From Flavonifractor hominis (GTDB taxonomy: Bacteria; Bacillota; Clostridia; Oscillospirales; Oscillospiraceae): 64,000 nt of DNA. The stretch lies in the NCBI RefSeq assembly GCF_040095835.1, contig NZ_JBBMFT010000007.1, positions 51,809-115,808 on the forward strand. The letters run 5' to 3'. Shown here in pieces: positions 26,472 through 35,610 of this stretch. Numbering within the stretch: the stretch's first letter is position 1; each line of letters starts with the position of its first letter. The translations under genes and the position numbers were made by a program. The notes under the pieces are model-generated. The model ran no database searches and was not told where the DNA came from. It was given only the letters and a program-made list of their open reading frames with translations.

Positions 26472-28007
26472 CTAATGGAGGGAGAACAGACGCCGCAGAT
26501 GGATCCCCTGGGCCTGGAGGGCGGCCAGATAGAGGGCTGCCCCAAACAGCAGGCAGGCAGTCACCGCGGCGGGCTGGCCGATGCCGTGGTCCAGCAGGAC
26601 CTGAAAGAGCAGGTTGATCACCAGACCCATGAGCAGGGCTGCAAGGGCGGGGGCGGTGCACCACTGGAACAGCTGGGCCCGCAGCCCCGTGGTCCGGCGC
26701 ACCGCGGCCCAGTTGAGCAGCATCCCCAGTGCGGCGGAGGCCACAAACCCGGCCACATAGCCCAGAAGGCCCACCCCGGGCAGTCCCATGAGGAAGAAGG
26801 TGCATCCCAGCTGCACCAGTCCGCACAGAATGCTGTTGCGGGCTGCGGTGCTCTGCTTCCCCACGCCGTTGAGTGCGCAGGCCAGCACGGACTGATAACA
26901 GGAGAAGAGTACGCCGAAGGACAAAGGCAGCATATACCGGCCCACTGTGGGTTCCCGGAAGAGCACCTCGCCGATGGCGGGGCCAAGCACCACCAGCACG
27001 GCCATGGCCGGCAGGATGAGCACCGACGTGGCCAGCATGGAGCGGTCCACCCGCCGCTGGATCTGGCTGCGCAGGCCCAGCGCGGCGCTCTCGGCCAGCC
27101 GGGGGACCAGCACCAGCCCCAGCGCCCCGATGAAGGCGGTGGGCAGGCACAGCATGGGCACCGTCATGCCGCACAGTACCCCGAAGGCCTCCATGGCCTG
27201 CCCCACCTCCGAGCCGGCATGGACCAGCCGCTGAGGGATGAGTACGGCGTTGGCCGAGCCCATCAGGTTGCCCAGCAGGCTGGTCAGACCGATGGGCACC
27301 GCGATGGCGCTGATGCGCCGGTCCAGGGCCCGGCGGGTCAGCGGCTGCCCGGGCAGTCCACCGGAGCGGCTCAGGTGCCGGCGGGCCAGCAGCAGAAGGG
27401 TGACTGCGGAAAAGAGCTCGCAGACGATCATTCCCAGCACGATCAGGGCCACCGTGCGCTCCGGGTTCTGGGGCAGAAAGAGGACCAACAGTCCCAGAAC
27501 CGCACCGGTGCGGATAAACTGCTCACACAGCTCCACCGCTGCCGGCGGGCGGATGTTCCCCGTACCGTAGAAAACGTGCTTGTGCAGATTTTCCACCCCG
27601 GTGAGCAGCAGGCAGGGCAGCAGCAGGAGCAGGCCGGTCTGGGTACGGGCGTCCCCCAGCAGATAGACCGAAATGGGGTCGTAGAGCACCGCCACCGGCA
27701 CGGCCACCGCCGCAAACAGGATGAGAAACAACCCGGTGCACCGCCGCAGCACCTGGGCAATGGCCGCCCGGTTGCCGGTGGCGTGAAATTCCGAGGACAG
27801 GTTGGATACCGCCACCGTCAGCCCCACAGCGGTGATGGACAGCACCACGGAAAACACCGGCATGATGAGCTGATAGAGCCCCATAACCTCCGCGCCGATC
27901 AGGCGGGAGAGCAGGATGCGGTAGACAAAGCCCAGCAGTTGGGACACGAGACTGGTGGCGGTGAGCACCAGCGTGCCATAGAGCATGGATGTACGGTCAA
28001 GTTTCAC
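26472..28007 (-). CDS. SpoVB-like polysaccharide/lipid II flippase
   Basis: A 511-residue integral membrane protein of the MOP superfamily with about 14 hydrophobic segments. The start (TSLVSQLLGFVYRILLSRLIGAEVMGLYQLIMPVF) is typical of SpoVB and related flippases, which move lipid-linked peptidoglycan or polysaccharide precursors. In spore formers SpoVB acts in cortex synthesis, but paralogues act in vegetative cells, so the precise role is open. It is the only sporulation-type gene in the window. It is not coupled to a glycosyltransferase here. Confidence 0.87.
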   Translation of the reverse strand: MKLDRTSMLYGTLVLTATSLVSQLLGFVYRILLSRLIGAEVMGLYQLIMPVFSVVLSITAVGLTVAVSNLSSEFHATGNRAAIAQVLRRCTGLFLILFAAVAVPVAVLYDPISVYLLGDARTQTGLLLLLPCLLLTGVENLHKHVFYGTGNIRPPAAVELCEQFIRTGAVLGLLVLFLPQNPERTVALIVLGMIVCELFSAVTLLLLARRHLSRSGGLPGQPLTRRALDRRISAIAVPIGLTSLLGNLMGSANAVLIPQRLVHAGSEVGQAMEAFGVLCGMTVPMLCLPTAFIGALGLVLVPRLAESAALGLRSQIQRRVDRSMLATSVLILPAMAVLVVLGPAIGEVLFREPTVGRYMLPLSFGVLFSCYQSVLACALNGVGKQSTAARNSILCGLVQLGCTFFLMGLPGVGLLGYVAGFVASAALGMLLNWAAVRRTTGLRAQLFQWCTAPALAALLMGLVINLLFQVLLDHGIGQPAAVTACLLFGAALYLAALQAQGIHLRRLFSLH

Positions 28008-28080
28008 AGCGCGCGCCCCCTTTTCCTGGTTCCTTTCACTCTATTCCCCACCGGTTGTCCCCCATACATCCAGAAAGTTT

Positions 28081-28109
28081 TTGACAAACCGGAGGCGGAG
28101 CGGTATGCT
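28081..28109 (+). promoter_or_regulatory. Sigma-A promoter of the DUF554 gene
   Basis: TTGACA, a 17-base spacer, TATGCT, 43 bases before the start codon. Confidence 0.75.
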
Positions 28110-28151
28110 ATCATTTAGTGACACATTGCTGTATGAAAGTGAGAGAGCGCC

Positions 28152-28862
28152 ATGATTGCCACCCTTATCAACGTCGTCCTGATCCTGTTGGGCACCCTGC
28201 TGGGCCTGCGCTTCAAGCACCTGATCCGCCCGCGCTTTGCCTCGGGAATCACTTTCGCGCTGGGACTGTGTGTACTTGGGATCGGTATCTCCAGTATGAT
28301 CGCCACGGCCGATACCCTCTGCGTCATCGTATGTATGGTGCTGGGCACCCTGCTGGGAGAAGCGGTGGACATCGAAAAGCGCATGGACAGCGTGGGCGGC
28401 TTTCTGCGCAGCCGCCTGCTGCGGGGGGAGAGCAACAGCCGTTTTGTGGAGGGCTTTGTCAACGCCTCGGTGCTCTTCTGCGTGGGGGCGATGGCCATCA
28501 ACGGCTCCATGGAGGCCGGCATGAACCACAACTATGACATCCTGATCTCCAAGGCGGTCATCGACGGCGTGACCTCCATCACCTTTGCCGCCGCCATGGG
28601 AGTGGGGGTGGCGTTTGCCGCACTGCCCATCCTGGTCTATCAGGGAGGGCTGACGCTTATTTTTGCCCTGGTGGGCCAGGGAATGGACCCGGCGGTGGTG
28701 AACGAGATGAGCGCCGTGGGCGGCACCATCATCGTGGGCATCGGACTGAACATGCTGGGTCTGCCCAAGGAGAAGCTGCGGGTGGGCAATATGCTGCCGG
28801 CCATTTTTCTGCCGCTGGCATATGTTCCGCTGAGCCAGTGGCTGGCGGGAATGCTGGGATGA
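28152..28862 (+). CDS. DUF554 (YqgA-type) membrane protein
   Basis: A 236-residue protein with about seven hydrophobic segments, of the DUF554 family of putative transporters whose substrate is unknown. Family signatures include the N-terminal TLINVVLILLGTLLGLRF, the GTLLGEAVDIEKRMD stretch, FVNASVLFCVGAMAINGSMEAG and a second GG(T/I)II helix. It is monocistronic. Its last 24 codons are repeated exactly, as a 74-base direct repeat, about 200 bases downstream, where the copy has no start of its own. Confidence 0.9.
   Translation: MIATLINVVLILLGTLLGLRFKHLIRPRFASGITFALGLCVLGIGISSMIATADTLCVIVCMVLGTLLGEAVDIEKRMDSVGGFLRSRLLRGESNSRFVEGFVNASVLFCVGAMAINGSMEAGMNHNYDILISKAVIDGVTSITFAAAMGVGVAFAALPILVYQGGLTLIFALVGQGMDPAVVNEMSAVGGTIIVGIGLNMLGLPKEKLRVGNMLPAIFLPLAYVPLSQWLAGMLG
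28787..28860 (+). repeat. 74-base direct repeat, copy 1 (inside DUF554 gene)
   Basis: Identical to 28992-29065. It encodes the last residues of the DUF554 protein (NMLPAIFLPLAYVPLSQW and on). The match stops exactly in the stop codon: TGA here, TAA in copy 2. Confidence 0.95.
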
Positions 28863-28991
28863 CAGGAGCAGCAGATTGCCCACGGGACCCGCGCAGCGGG
28901 ACGGCGCTTGGCGCCGCAGGCCGCCGGGATTCAGTTCCGGCGGCCGCAGAGAAAAAGAAGGGGCTCCCGCCGGATACCATCCGGCGGGATA

Positions 28992-29065
28992 CAATATGCT
29001 GCCGGCCATTTTTCTGCCGCTGGCATATGTTCCGCTGAGCCAGTGGCTGGCGGGAATGCTGGGAT
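28992..29065 (+). pseudogene. Duplicated 3' end of the DUF554 gene (copy 2)
   Basis: A 74-base exact copy of the end of the DUF554 gene, 205 bases further on. It is an orphan tail of 24 codons ending in TAA, with an ATG (28997) but no ribosome-binding site, followed directly by the terminator. It is probably the original 3' end, displaced by a local duplication. Confidence 0.8.
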
Positions 29066-29078
29066 AAGGTTTGATTGC

Positions 29079-29116
29079 TTCAAAAGGCCCGCCGGGAACC
29101 TCCGGCGGGCCTTTTT
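29079..29116 (+). terminator. Terminator after the duplicated DUF554 end
   Basis: AAAAGGCCCGCCGG, loop GAACCT, CCGGCGGGCCTTTTTT. Confidence 0.9.
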
Positions 29117-29171
29117 TCTCCTGTGCCGCAAAAAATTTCAAAAAAATTCACGGATTTCTGAGATATCCCCC

Positions 29172-29200
29172 TTGCCTGTTTGGTCCGGAAGCGGTATACT
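29172..29200 (+). promoter_or_regulatory. Sigma-A promoter of the butyrate operon
   Basis: TTGCCT, a 17-base spacer, TATACT, about 70 bases before the crt start. Confidence 0.8.
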
Positions 29201-29268
29201 AATTGGGTAAGGTTATGTTAAAAAAATAACAATCGCTTGATTGAGAGCTTAACAAGGAGGCAGAACAA

Positions 29269-30045
29269 ATGGGATTTGTGAAGCTGGAAAAGCAGGGCCA
29301 CGTCGGCATTGTGACCATCGACCGGCAGGAGGCGCTCAACGCGCTGAACAGCCAGGTCCTCAGTGATCTGGACGCGGTGATCGATCAGGTCGCGGCGGAC
29401 GATGAGATCTATGTTATGATCCTGACCGGCGCGGGCCGCTCCTTTGTTGCGGGCGCCGACATTGGCGAGATGAAGGGCTTTTCTTCCATCGACGGCAAGA
29501 AGTTCGGCGTGCACGGCGGCGGCGTGTTCCTGAAGCTGGAGAACATGGCCAAGCCCGTCATTGCCGCTATCAACGGTTTCGCTCTGGGTGGCGGCTGCGA
29601 GCTGAGCATGGCCTGCGATATCCGTCTGGCCAGCGAGAAGGCCAAGTTCGGTCAGCCTGAGGTGGGCCTGGGCATCACCCCCGGCTTTGCCGGTACGCAG
29701 CGCCTGCCCCGCATCGTGGGTATCTCCAAGGCTATGGAGCTGATCCTGACCGCCAAGGTCATCAAGGCCGACGAGGCCAAGGCCATCGGCCTGGTCAGCG
29801 AGGTCTATCCCGCTGAGGAGCTCATGCCCAAGGCTCTGGAGCTGGCCAATGCCATCTGCGCCAACGCCCAGATCGCCGTGCAGGAGTCCAAGCGCTGCAT
29901 CCGCATGGGCATGCAGACCGATATCGCTACCGGTTCCGCCTTTGAGGCCGAGGCCTTTGGCGTGTGCTGCGGCACCGCCGATAAGGACGAGGGCATGGGC
30001 GCGTTCCTGGAGAAGCGCGCGGAGAAGCACTTCCAGAACAAGTAA
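29269..30045 (+). CDS. crt: 3-hydroxybutyryl-CoA dehydratase (crotonase)
   Basis: Dehydrates 3-hydroxybutyryl-CoA to crotonyl-CoA in butyrate synthesis. The 258-residue enoyl-CoA hydratase fold protein has the CoA/oxyanion-hole segment FVAGADIGEM, the AAINGFALGGGCELSMACD block with one catalytic Glu, and GQPEVGLGITPGFAGTQRL with the second. AAGGAGGCAGAACAA precedes the ATG. It is first in the crt-hbd-bcd-etfB-etfA operon. The strongly biased codon use here suggests high expression. General enoyl-CoA hydratases look alike; the context decides the name. Confidence 0.93.
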   Translation: MGFVKLEKQGHVGIVTIDRQEALNALNSQVLSDLDAVIDQVAADDEIYVMILTGAGRSFVAGADIGEMKGFSSIDGKKFGVHGGGVFLKLENMAKPVIAAINGFALGGGCELSMACDIRLASEKAKFGQPEVGLGITPGFAGTQRLPRIVGISKAMELILTAKVIKADEAKAIGLVSEVYPAEELMPKALELANAICANAQIAVQESKRCIRMGMQTDIATGSAFEAEAFGVCCGTADKDEGMGAFLEKRAEKHFQNK

Positions 30046-30077
30046 TTCTGTTTGATAAAATCAGGAGGTTACATATT

Positions 30078-30926
30078 ATGAAGAAGATTGTTGTCATTGG
30101 CGGCGGCACCATGGGCCTGGACATTGCTCAGGTCTTTGCCAAGAAGGAATTTGACGTGGTCGTCCGCGACATCAACGACGATATCATCAAGGCTTCTGAG
30201 GCCCGCCTGAACAAGGGCCTGGATAAGCTGGTTGCCAAGGGCAAGATGGACGAGGCCAAGAAGGCTGACATCCTGGCCCACATGACCTTTACCACCGACC
30301 TGAACCTGGCCGCTGATGCCGACCTGGTGGTGGAGGCTGCCATCGAGAACCTGGACATCAAGAAGAGCATCTTCGCCGAGCTGGACAAGATCTGCAAGCC
30401 GGAGACCATCCTGGCTTCCAACACCTCTTCCATCTCCATCACCGCCATTGCCGCGGCGACTCAGCGCCCCGACAAGTTCATCGGCATGCACTTCTTCAAC
30501 CCCGCCACCGTCATGAAGCTGGTGGAGGTCATCCGCGGCGCTCACACCTCCGACGAGACCTATCAGGCCATTCACGACCTGTCCGTGGAGATCGGCAAGG
30601 AGCCCGTTGAGGTCAATGAGGCCCCCGGTTTCGTGGTCAACAAGATCCTGATCCCCATGATCAACGAGGCCTGCGACCTGCTGTACACCGGCGTTGCCTC
30701 TGCTGAGGGCATCGACACCGCCATGAAGCTGGGCGCCAACCATCCCATGGGCCCCCTGGCTCTGGGCGATCTGGTGGGCCTGGACGTCTGCCTGGCCATC
30801 ATGGACACTCTGTACAACGAGACCCATGACCCCAAGTACCGCGCCTCCCTGCTGATGCGGAAGATGGTCCGCGCCGGCAAGCTGGGCCGCAAGACCGGCG
30901 TCGGCTTCTACGACTACCGCAAGTAA
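30078..30926 (+). CDS. hbd: 3-hydroxybutyryl-CoA dehydrogenase
   Basis: Reduces acetoacetyl-CoA to 3-hydroxybutyryl-CoA. The 282-residue protein begins with the NAD(P)-binding GGGTMG (residues 7-12). It has the SNTSSISIT active-site segment, the GMHFFNPATVMKLVEVI block with the catalytic His, and the C-terminal helical domain EAPGFVVNKILIPMINEAC. Length matches clostridial Hbd. AGGAGG lies before the ATG, 32 bases after crt. A long GC hairpin separates it from bcd. Confidence 0.96.
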   Translation: MKKIVVIGGGTMGLDIAQVFAKKEFDVVVRDINDDIIKASEARLNKGLDKLVAKGKMDEAKKADILAHMTFTTDLNLAADADLVVEAAIENLDIKKSIFAELDKICKPETILASNTSSISITAIAAATQRPDKFIGMHFFNPATVMKLVEVIRGAHTSDETYQAIHDLSVEIGKEPVEVNEAPGFVVNKILIPMINEACDLLYTGVASAEGIDTAMKLGANHPMGPLALGDLVGLDVCLAIMDTLYNETHDPKYRASLLMRKMVRAGKLGRKTGVGFYDYRK

Positions 30927-30954
30927 ATCATCGCGTCTGATCGTGCGCATAACG

Positions 30955-30987
30955 ACGGGCGGGAGCCCTTGACTCCCGCCCGCCCGT
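30955..30987 (+). repeat. Hairpin between hbd and bcd
   Basis: GGGCGGGAG, loop CCCTTGA, CTCCCGCCC. There is no T-run, so it is more likely an mRNA stability or processing element than a terminator, though it could lower downstream transcription. Confidence 0.6.
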
Positions 30988-31019
30988 TCTGAAATATAAA
31001 TCTAGGAGGAAGGCAACAA

Positions 31020-32183
<1,164 letters not shown>

Positions 32184-32207
32184 AGGAACTGGAGGGAAAA
32201 TTACGAT

Positions 32208-33008
32208 ATGAAATGCATCGTTTGTGTCAAGCAGGTACCTGATACCTCCGGCGTGGTTGCGGTGAAGGAAGACGGCACCATGGACCGTGCCGCCATGGCC
32301 ACCATTACCAACCACGACGACCTGGCCGCTGTTGAGGCCGCGCTTCGCATCAAGGACGCCACCGGCTGCAAGGTCGTGGTGGTCTCCATGGGCCCCGCCC
32401 CTGCTGAGGGCATGCTGCGTGAGCTGCTGGCCATGGGCGCCGACGAGGCCGTGCTGGTCTCCGCCCGTGAGTTCGGCGGTTCCGATACTTACGCCACCTC
32501 TCAGATCCTCGCCGCCGCCATCAAGAAGATCGGCATCGAGGATGACGACATCGTGTTCTGCGGCCGTCAGGCCATCGACGGCGATACCGCTCAGGTCGGT
32601 CCCCAGATCGCCGAGAAGCTGCACCTGCCCCAGGTCTCCTACGTTGCCGAGATCAACGTGGAGGGCAAGGCTGTCACCGTCAAGCGTCTGCTGGAGGACG
32701 GTTACATGACCATCAAGGTCCAGACCCCCTGCCTGCTGACCTGCGTGAAGGAGCTCAACGACGCCCGCTACATGAGCGTTGGCGGCATCATGGAGTGCTA
32801 CTCCAAGCCCCTGAGCGTGTATGACTACGAGACTCTGAAGAACGATCCTCTCATCGACGTGGATACCATTGGCCTGAAGGGCTCTCCCACGAATGTGTAC
32901 AAGTCCTTCTCTCCCCCGGTGAAGGGCGCCGGTATGATGATGGAGGGCGCTGACAAGGCGACCGTCGAGAAACTGGTCTCCATCCTCAACGACAAGCACA
33001 TCATCTGA
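32208..33008 (+). CDS. etfB: Electron transfer flavoprotein, beta subunit
   Basis: The small ETF subunit; in bifurcating ETFs it carries the FAD that splits electrons from NADH. The 266-residue protein has the N-terminal MKCIVCVKQVPD, the VVSMGPAPAEGMLRELLAMGADEAVLV nucleotide-binding block and FCGRQAIDGDTAQVGPQIAEKL, the ETF-beta signature. It lies 24 bases after bcd and 19 before etfA. The order bcd-etfB-etfA is standard for butyrate producers. Confidence 0.96.
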   Translation: MKCIVCVKQVPDTSGVVAVKEDGTMDRAAMATITNHDDLAAVEAALRIKDATGCKVVVVSMGPAPAEGMLRELLAMGADEAVLVSAREFGGSDTYATSQILAAAIKKIGIEDDDIVFCGRQAIDGDTAQVGPQIAEKLHLPQVSYVAEINVEGKAVTVKRLLEDGYMTIKVQTPCLLTCVKELNDARYMSVGGIMECYSKPLSVYDYETLKNDPLIDVDTIGLKGSPTNVYKSFSPPVKGAGMMMEGADKATVEKLVSILNDKHII

Positions 33009-33027
33009 TTGAAAGGAGAGCAACACA

Positions 33028-34131
33028 ATGGCTTTTGATAGTAAAGACACCGCCGCCTTCAAGGGCGTATGGGTTTTCTGTGAGCAGCGTGAGGGCGTCA
33101 TCATGTCCACCAGCTACCAGCTGCTGAGCGAGGGCCGCAAGCTGGCCAACGATCTGGGCGTGGAGCTGTGCGGCGTGGTCCTGGGCAAGGACATCAAGGA
33201 GGACTACCTCAAGGCTCTGGGCGGCTACGGCGCCGACAAGGTCTACTACTGCAACCACGAGCTGCTGGACGTGTACACCACCGACGCCTACACCAAGGTC
33301 ATCTGCGACCTGGTGGAGGATAAGAAGCCCGAGATCTTCCTCATCGGCGCTACCAACATCGGCCGTGACCTGGGCCCCCGCTGCGCTGCCCGGCTGCACA
33401 CCGGTCTGACCGCCGACTGCACCCACCTCGACGTGGACGTGGAGAAGTACAAGGCCTTCCTGAAGACCACCTCTACCATCGACGTGGACAACACCGTGTT
33501 CGAGGAGAACACCAACCTGAAGATGACCCGTCCTGCTTTCGGCGGTCACCTGATGGCCACCATCATCTGCCCCCGCTTCCGTCCCCAGATGTCCACCGTG
33601 CGTCCCGGCGTGATGCAGACCCAGCCCTATGACGAGGCCGGCGCTGCCAAGACCGAGATCGTCAATGTGGACGTAAAGCTGGACAAGTCCGACATCCATG
33701 TGGATGTGCTGGAGGTCAAGAAGGCCGCCAAGAAGCTGGTCGATCTGATCGGCGCCGACGTGGTCGTGTCTGTGGGCCGCGGCATCAGCAAGGATGTCGA
33801 GGGCGGCATCAAGCTGGCTGAGGAGCTGGCTTCCGTCCTGGGCGGCGTTGTGGGCTCTTCCCGTGCCTGCGTGGACGCCGGCTGGATCGGTGCTGACCAC
33901 CAGGTCGGCCAGACCGGCAAGACCGTCCATCCCCGCATCTATGTTGCCCTGGGTATCTCCGGCGCCATCCAGCACCTGGCTGGCATGCAGGACTCCGAGT
34001 GCATCATCGCGGTGAACAAGAACGAGTCTGCCCCCATCTTCGACGTGGCTTCCTACGGCATCGTGGGCGATCTGTACAAGGTCACTCCCATGCTCATCGA
34101 GGCCATCCGCGCCGCCAAGGCCGCGAAGTAA
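33028..34131 (+). CDS. etfA: Electron transfer flavoprotein, alpha subunit
   Basis: The large ETF subunit. The 367-residue protein has an N-terminal alpha/beta domain and the C-terminal FAD-binding domain with VGSSRACVDAGWIGADHQVGQTGKTVHPRIY and ALGISGAIQHLAGMQ, ending in the DLYKVTPMLIEAI segment. The Cys in SRAC and the QVGQTG motif are usual in family members. AAAGGAGAGCAACACA precedes the ATG. Last gene of the operon. No thiolase or butyrate kinase/CoA-transferase gene lies in the window, so those steps must be encoded elsewhere. Confidence 0.96.
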   Translation: MAFDSKDTAAFKGVWVFCEQREGVIMSTSYQLLSEGRKLANDLGVELCGVVLGKDIKEDYLKALGGYGADKVYYCNHELLDVYTTDAYTKVICDLVEDKKPEIFLIGATNIGRDLGPRCAARLHTGLTADCTHLDVDVEKYKAFLKTTSTIDVDNTVFEENTNLKMTRPAFGGHLMATIICPRFRPQMSTVRPGVMQTQPYDEAGAAKTEIVNVDVKLDKSDIHVDVLEVKKAAKKLVDLIGADVVVSVGRGISKDVEGGIKLAEELASVLGGVVGSSRACVDAGWIGADHQVGQTGKTVHPRIYVALGISGAIQHLAGMQDSECIIAVNKNESAPIFDVASYGIVGDLYKVTPMLIEAIRAAKAAK

Positions 34132-34149
34132 GGCAAAACCAAGCAGAAT

Positions 34150-34186
34150 AAAAAGGAGCCCCTCCGGAAGGAGGGGCTCCTTTTTT
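34150..34186. terminator. Bidirectional terminator between etfA and prfB
   Basis: AAAAAGGAGCCCCTCC, loop GGAA, GGAGGGGCTCCTTTTTT, with an A-run on the other side for the convergent prfB. Confidence 0.92.
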
Positions 34187-34207
34187 GCGTTCAGAGAGGG
34201 AAAAGCA

Positions 34208-35329
34208 TCACTTTTCCGCCCAGGTCCCGGTGGCTTCCGCCTTCAGATAGGCGTTGATGAAGCCGTCCAGATCACCGTCCATGACGGCGTTGATGTTGCT
34301 GGTCTCATAGCCGGTGCGGTTGTCCTTCACCAGCTGATAGGGCATGAATACGTAGGAGCGGATCTGGCTGCCCCACTCAATCTTCAGCTGCACGCCCTTG
34401 ATGTCGGAGATCTTCTCCGCGTGGGCCTGCATCTGCAGTTCCACCAGCTTGGAGCGGAGCATCTTCATACAGGTATCCCGGTTCTGGAACTGGCTGCGCT
34501 CGGTCTGACAGGAGACCACGATGCCCGTGGGCTTGTGGATGAGACGTACGGCCGAGGAGGTCTTGTTGATGTGCTGACCACCGGCGCCGGAGGAGCGGAA
34601 CACCTGCATCTCCACATCCTCGGGACGGATGTCCACCTCCACATCGTCAGGAATCTCGGGCATGACCTCCAGCGCGGCGAAGGAAGTCTGCCGCCGGGCA
34701 TTGGCGTCAAAGGGGGAGACACGTACCAGGCGGTGCACTCCGTGCTCACTGCGCAGGTGACCATAGGCATTCTCGCCCTCGATCATGATGGTGGCGCTCT
34801 TCAGTCCGGCCTCGTCGCCGTCCAGATAGTCCAGCGTCTTGCAGACATAGCCGTGCCGCTCCGCCCAGCGGGTATACATGCGGAAGAGCATCTGGGCCCA
34901 GTCCTGGGCCTCCGTGCCGCCGGCACCGGCGTGGAAGGTGAGGATGGCGTTGGAGGCGTCGTATTCCCCGGTGAGCAGGGTAGACAGCTTGGCGTCCTCC
35001 ACCTGGGCCTCCAGTTTGGCGAATCCTTCTTCCACCTCGGGCACCAGGCTTTCGTCCTCCATCTCGTTGCCCAGCTCACAGAGCGTCATCAGATCGTCCC
35101 ACAGGGTCTTGCGTTTTTGCTGTCCCTCAATCTTGTCCCGCAGGTGCTTAACCCGCTGCTGGACCTTCTGGGCCTTCTCCAGATTATCCCAGAAACCGTC
35201 GGAGGCGCTCTCCGACTCCAGCATCTCAGCCTCCCGGGTGGCGGCTTCCAACCCCAGGGCCTGGTCCAGATCGTCCAGCTCTGGGCGGAGGTTATTCAGT
35301 TTCACCTTGTATTCATCAAACTGTAGCAT
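34208..35329 (-). CDS. prfB: Peptide chain release factor 2
   Basis: Ends translation at UGA and UAA codons. The 373-residue protein has the SPF specificity motif (VRVSPFDANARR) and the universal GGQ loop (SSGAGGQHINKT). The reading frame is continuous from MLQFDEYKV through LDQALGLEAATREAEML. The programmed +1 frameshift site (CUU UGA C) that lies near codon 25 in most bacteria is therefore missing, so the usual autoregulation is lost. I prefer ATG at 35329; a GTG four codons upstream is possible, and neither has a strong ribosome site. Confidence 0.96.
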   Translation of the reverse strand: MLQFDEYKVKLNNLRPELDDLDQALGLEAATREAEMLESESASDGFWDNLEKAQKVQQRVKHLRDKIEGQQKRKTLWDDLMTLCELGNEMEDESLVPEVEEGFAKLEAQVEDAKLSTLLTGEYDASNAILTFHAGAGGTEAQDWAQMLFRMYTRWAERHGYVCKTLDYLDGDEAGLKSATIMIEGENAYGHLRSEHGVHRLVRVSPFDANARRQTSFAALEVMPEIPDDVEVDIRPEDVEMQVFRSSGAGGQHINKTSSAVRLIHKPTGIVVSCQTERSQFQNRDTCMKMLRSKLVELQMQAHAEKISDIKGVQLKIEWGSQIRSYVFMPYQLVKDNRTGYETSNINAVMDGDLDGFINAYLKAEATGTWAEK

Positions 35330-35365
35330 CGATACCCACACTCATTTCCATAAAATAGCCCTAAT

Positions 35366-35394
35366 ATTATATCCAAACCAATAGAAATTGTAAA
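35366..35394 (-). promoter_or_regulatory. Sigma-A promoter of prfB
   Basis: Minus strand: TTTACA, a 17-base spacer, TATAAT, about 30 bases before the start codon. Confidence 0.8.
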
Positions 35395-35500
35395 GAGATA
35401 TGGGAAAAAAGCTACCTACAGCGCTATTTGTGAAATGCCCAAAATTATGACGTAATATGTAGCGTATAAACCAAAAAATGTATTGCATTCTAGGGCGATA

Positions 35501-35529
35501 TTGACGGAGTAAACGATAAATGTTAGCAT
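35501..35529 (+). promoter_or_regulatory. Possible promoter of the SLH/GH2 gene
   Basis: TTGACG, a 17-base spacer, TAGCAT. The -10 box is weak. It leaves a leader of about 75 bases. Confidence 0.45.
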
Positions 35530-35610
35530 GTTGCTATAAGCATTGGAGGGGTATGCTTTGCTCTGGTTCAATGCATGTTCCAGAATATCAATGAAGAGGA
35601 GGAAAAAGCA

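Larger units (their letters stand above)
28863..29171. other. Intergenic region with hairpins and a duplicated gene end
   Basis: No intact gene. From left to right it holds a GGCCGCCGG/CCGGCGGCC hairpin (28919-28945), a CCCGCCGG/CCGGCGGG hairpin without a T-run just before 28990, the second 74-base copy of the DUF554 gene end, and a true terminator. The order suggests duplication of the gene end together with its hairpin, followed by loss of the first terminator's T-run. Confidence 0.7.
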
